NCBI RefSeq assembly: GCF_000003815.2
Contig: NC_049980.1
Coordinates: 3,648,937-3,694,184, forward strand
DNA length: 45,248 nt
From: Branchiostoma floridae
Taxonomy: Eukaryota > Chordata > Leptocardii > Amphioxiformes > Branchiostomatidae
Direction: 5' to 3'
Shown here: one piece after another, positions 45,229-45,248 of the stretch
Layout: each line of letters starts with the position of its first letter
Position numbering within the stretch: the stretch's first letter is position 1
Notes under the pieces: model-generated
The model's input: only the letters and a program-made list of their open reading frames with translations
What the model was told of the DNA's origin: nothing
Database searches by the model: none
Program-made: the position numbers and the translations under genes

Positions 45229-45248
45229 GGGCACAACCCGCCGTACTT
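45229..45248. mobile_element. Start of a second GGGCACAACCCGCCGTAC MITE, cut by the window edge
   Basis: The last 20 bases match the terminal repeat of the element at 37231-37537 almost exactly. Confidence 0.6.

Larger units (their letters stand above)
44746..45248. other. 3' flank of the metalloproteinase
   Basis: No AATAAA was found close to the stop codon. The region consists of a MITE (44795-45000), a retrotransposon coding remnant on the minus strand (45004-45170) and the start of another MITE at the window edge. Confidence 0.5.

Overview
The window is metazoan nuclear DNA: genes are split by GT-AG introns, intergenic and intronic DNA is packed with short inverted-repeat transposons, and microsatellites are common. 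The gene content (a tandem family of small leucine-rich-repeat receptors beside a matrix metalloproteinase) and the mobile-element style fit an invertebrate deuterostome. My best guess is a lancelet (Branchiostoma), but that is inference and no sequence search was possible.

Layout. About 0.8-28.4 kb holds four members of one receptor family. Genes A (1645..788), B (6004..3968) and C (19485..14098) are on the minus strand; gene D (23601..28382) is on the plus strand. Each has a first exon with signal peptide, a two-cysteine N-cap, about four LRRs, an expanded cysteine-rich C-cap and a stalk. All four end at a phase-1 donor. In B, C and D a second exon starts in phase 1 with a transmembrane helix and carries the whole cytoplasmic tail. 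The tails of B and C share a YEEI motif (the classical Src-family SH2 ligand) and end in a proline-rich SH3-type ligand. D has a short unrelated tail with YIGM and PPPLPPRK. Gene A is damaged: the signal peptide and LRR part lie in different frames, and no tail exon is visible before the window edge.

About 33.1-44.7 kb on the plus strand is a complete ten-exon matrix metalloproteinase gene. It encodes a signal peptide, a propeptide with cysteine switch PRCGVPD, a five-arginine furin-type site, a zinc catalytic domain ([12 protein letters not shown]), a Pro/Arg hinge, four hemopexin blades and a hydrophobic C-terminus that could be a GPI signal. All exon phases agree and give 556 residues. Just upstream of exon 4 lies a duplicated pseudo-acceptor plus exon start that would truncate the protein.

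The rest is repeats: a TTAA-flanked piggyBac-type MITE family with several copies, one carrying a nested Tc1/mariner element that is itself a snap-back; several other MITE families; foldback hairpins; two tandem satellites; simple repeats; and two fragments of non-LTR retrotransposon coding sequence. Several insertions sit within tens of bases of exon boundaries or stop codons.

How the genes may work together: the LRR proteins look like cell-surface receptors coupled to tyrosine-kinase/SH2/SH3 signalling, plausibly for recognition or adhesion. The metalloproteinase is an independent, probably membrane-tethered, matrix or sheddase enzyme. The sequence shows no direct functional link between them.
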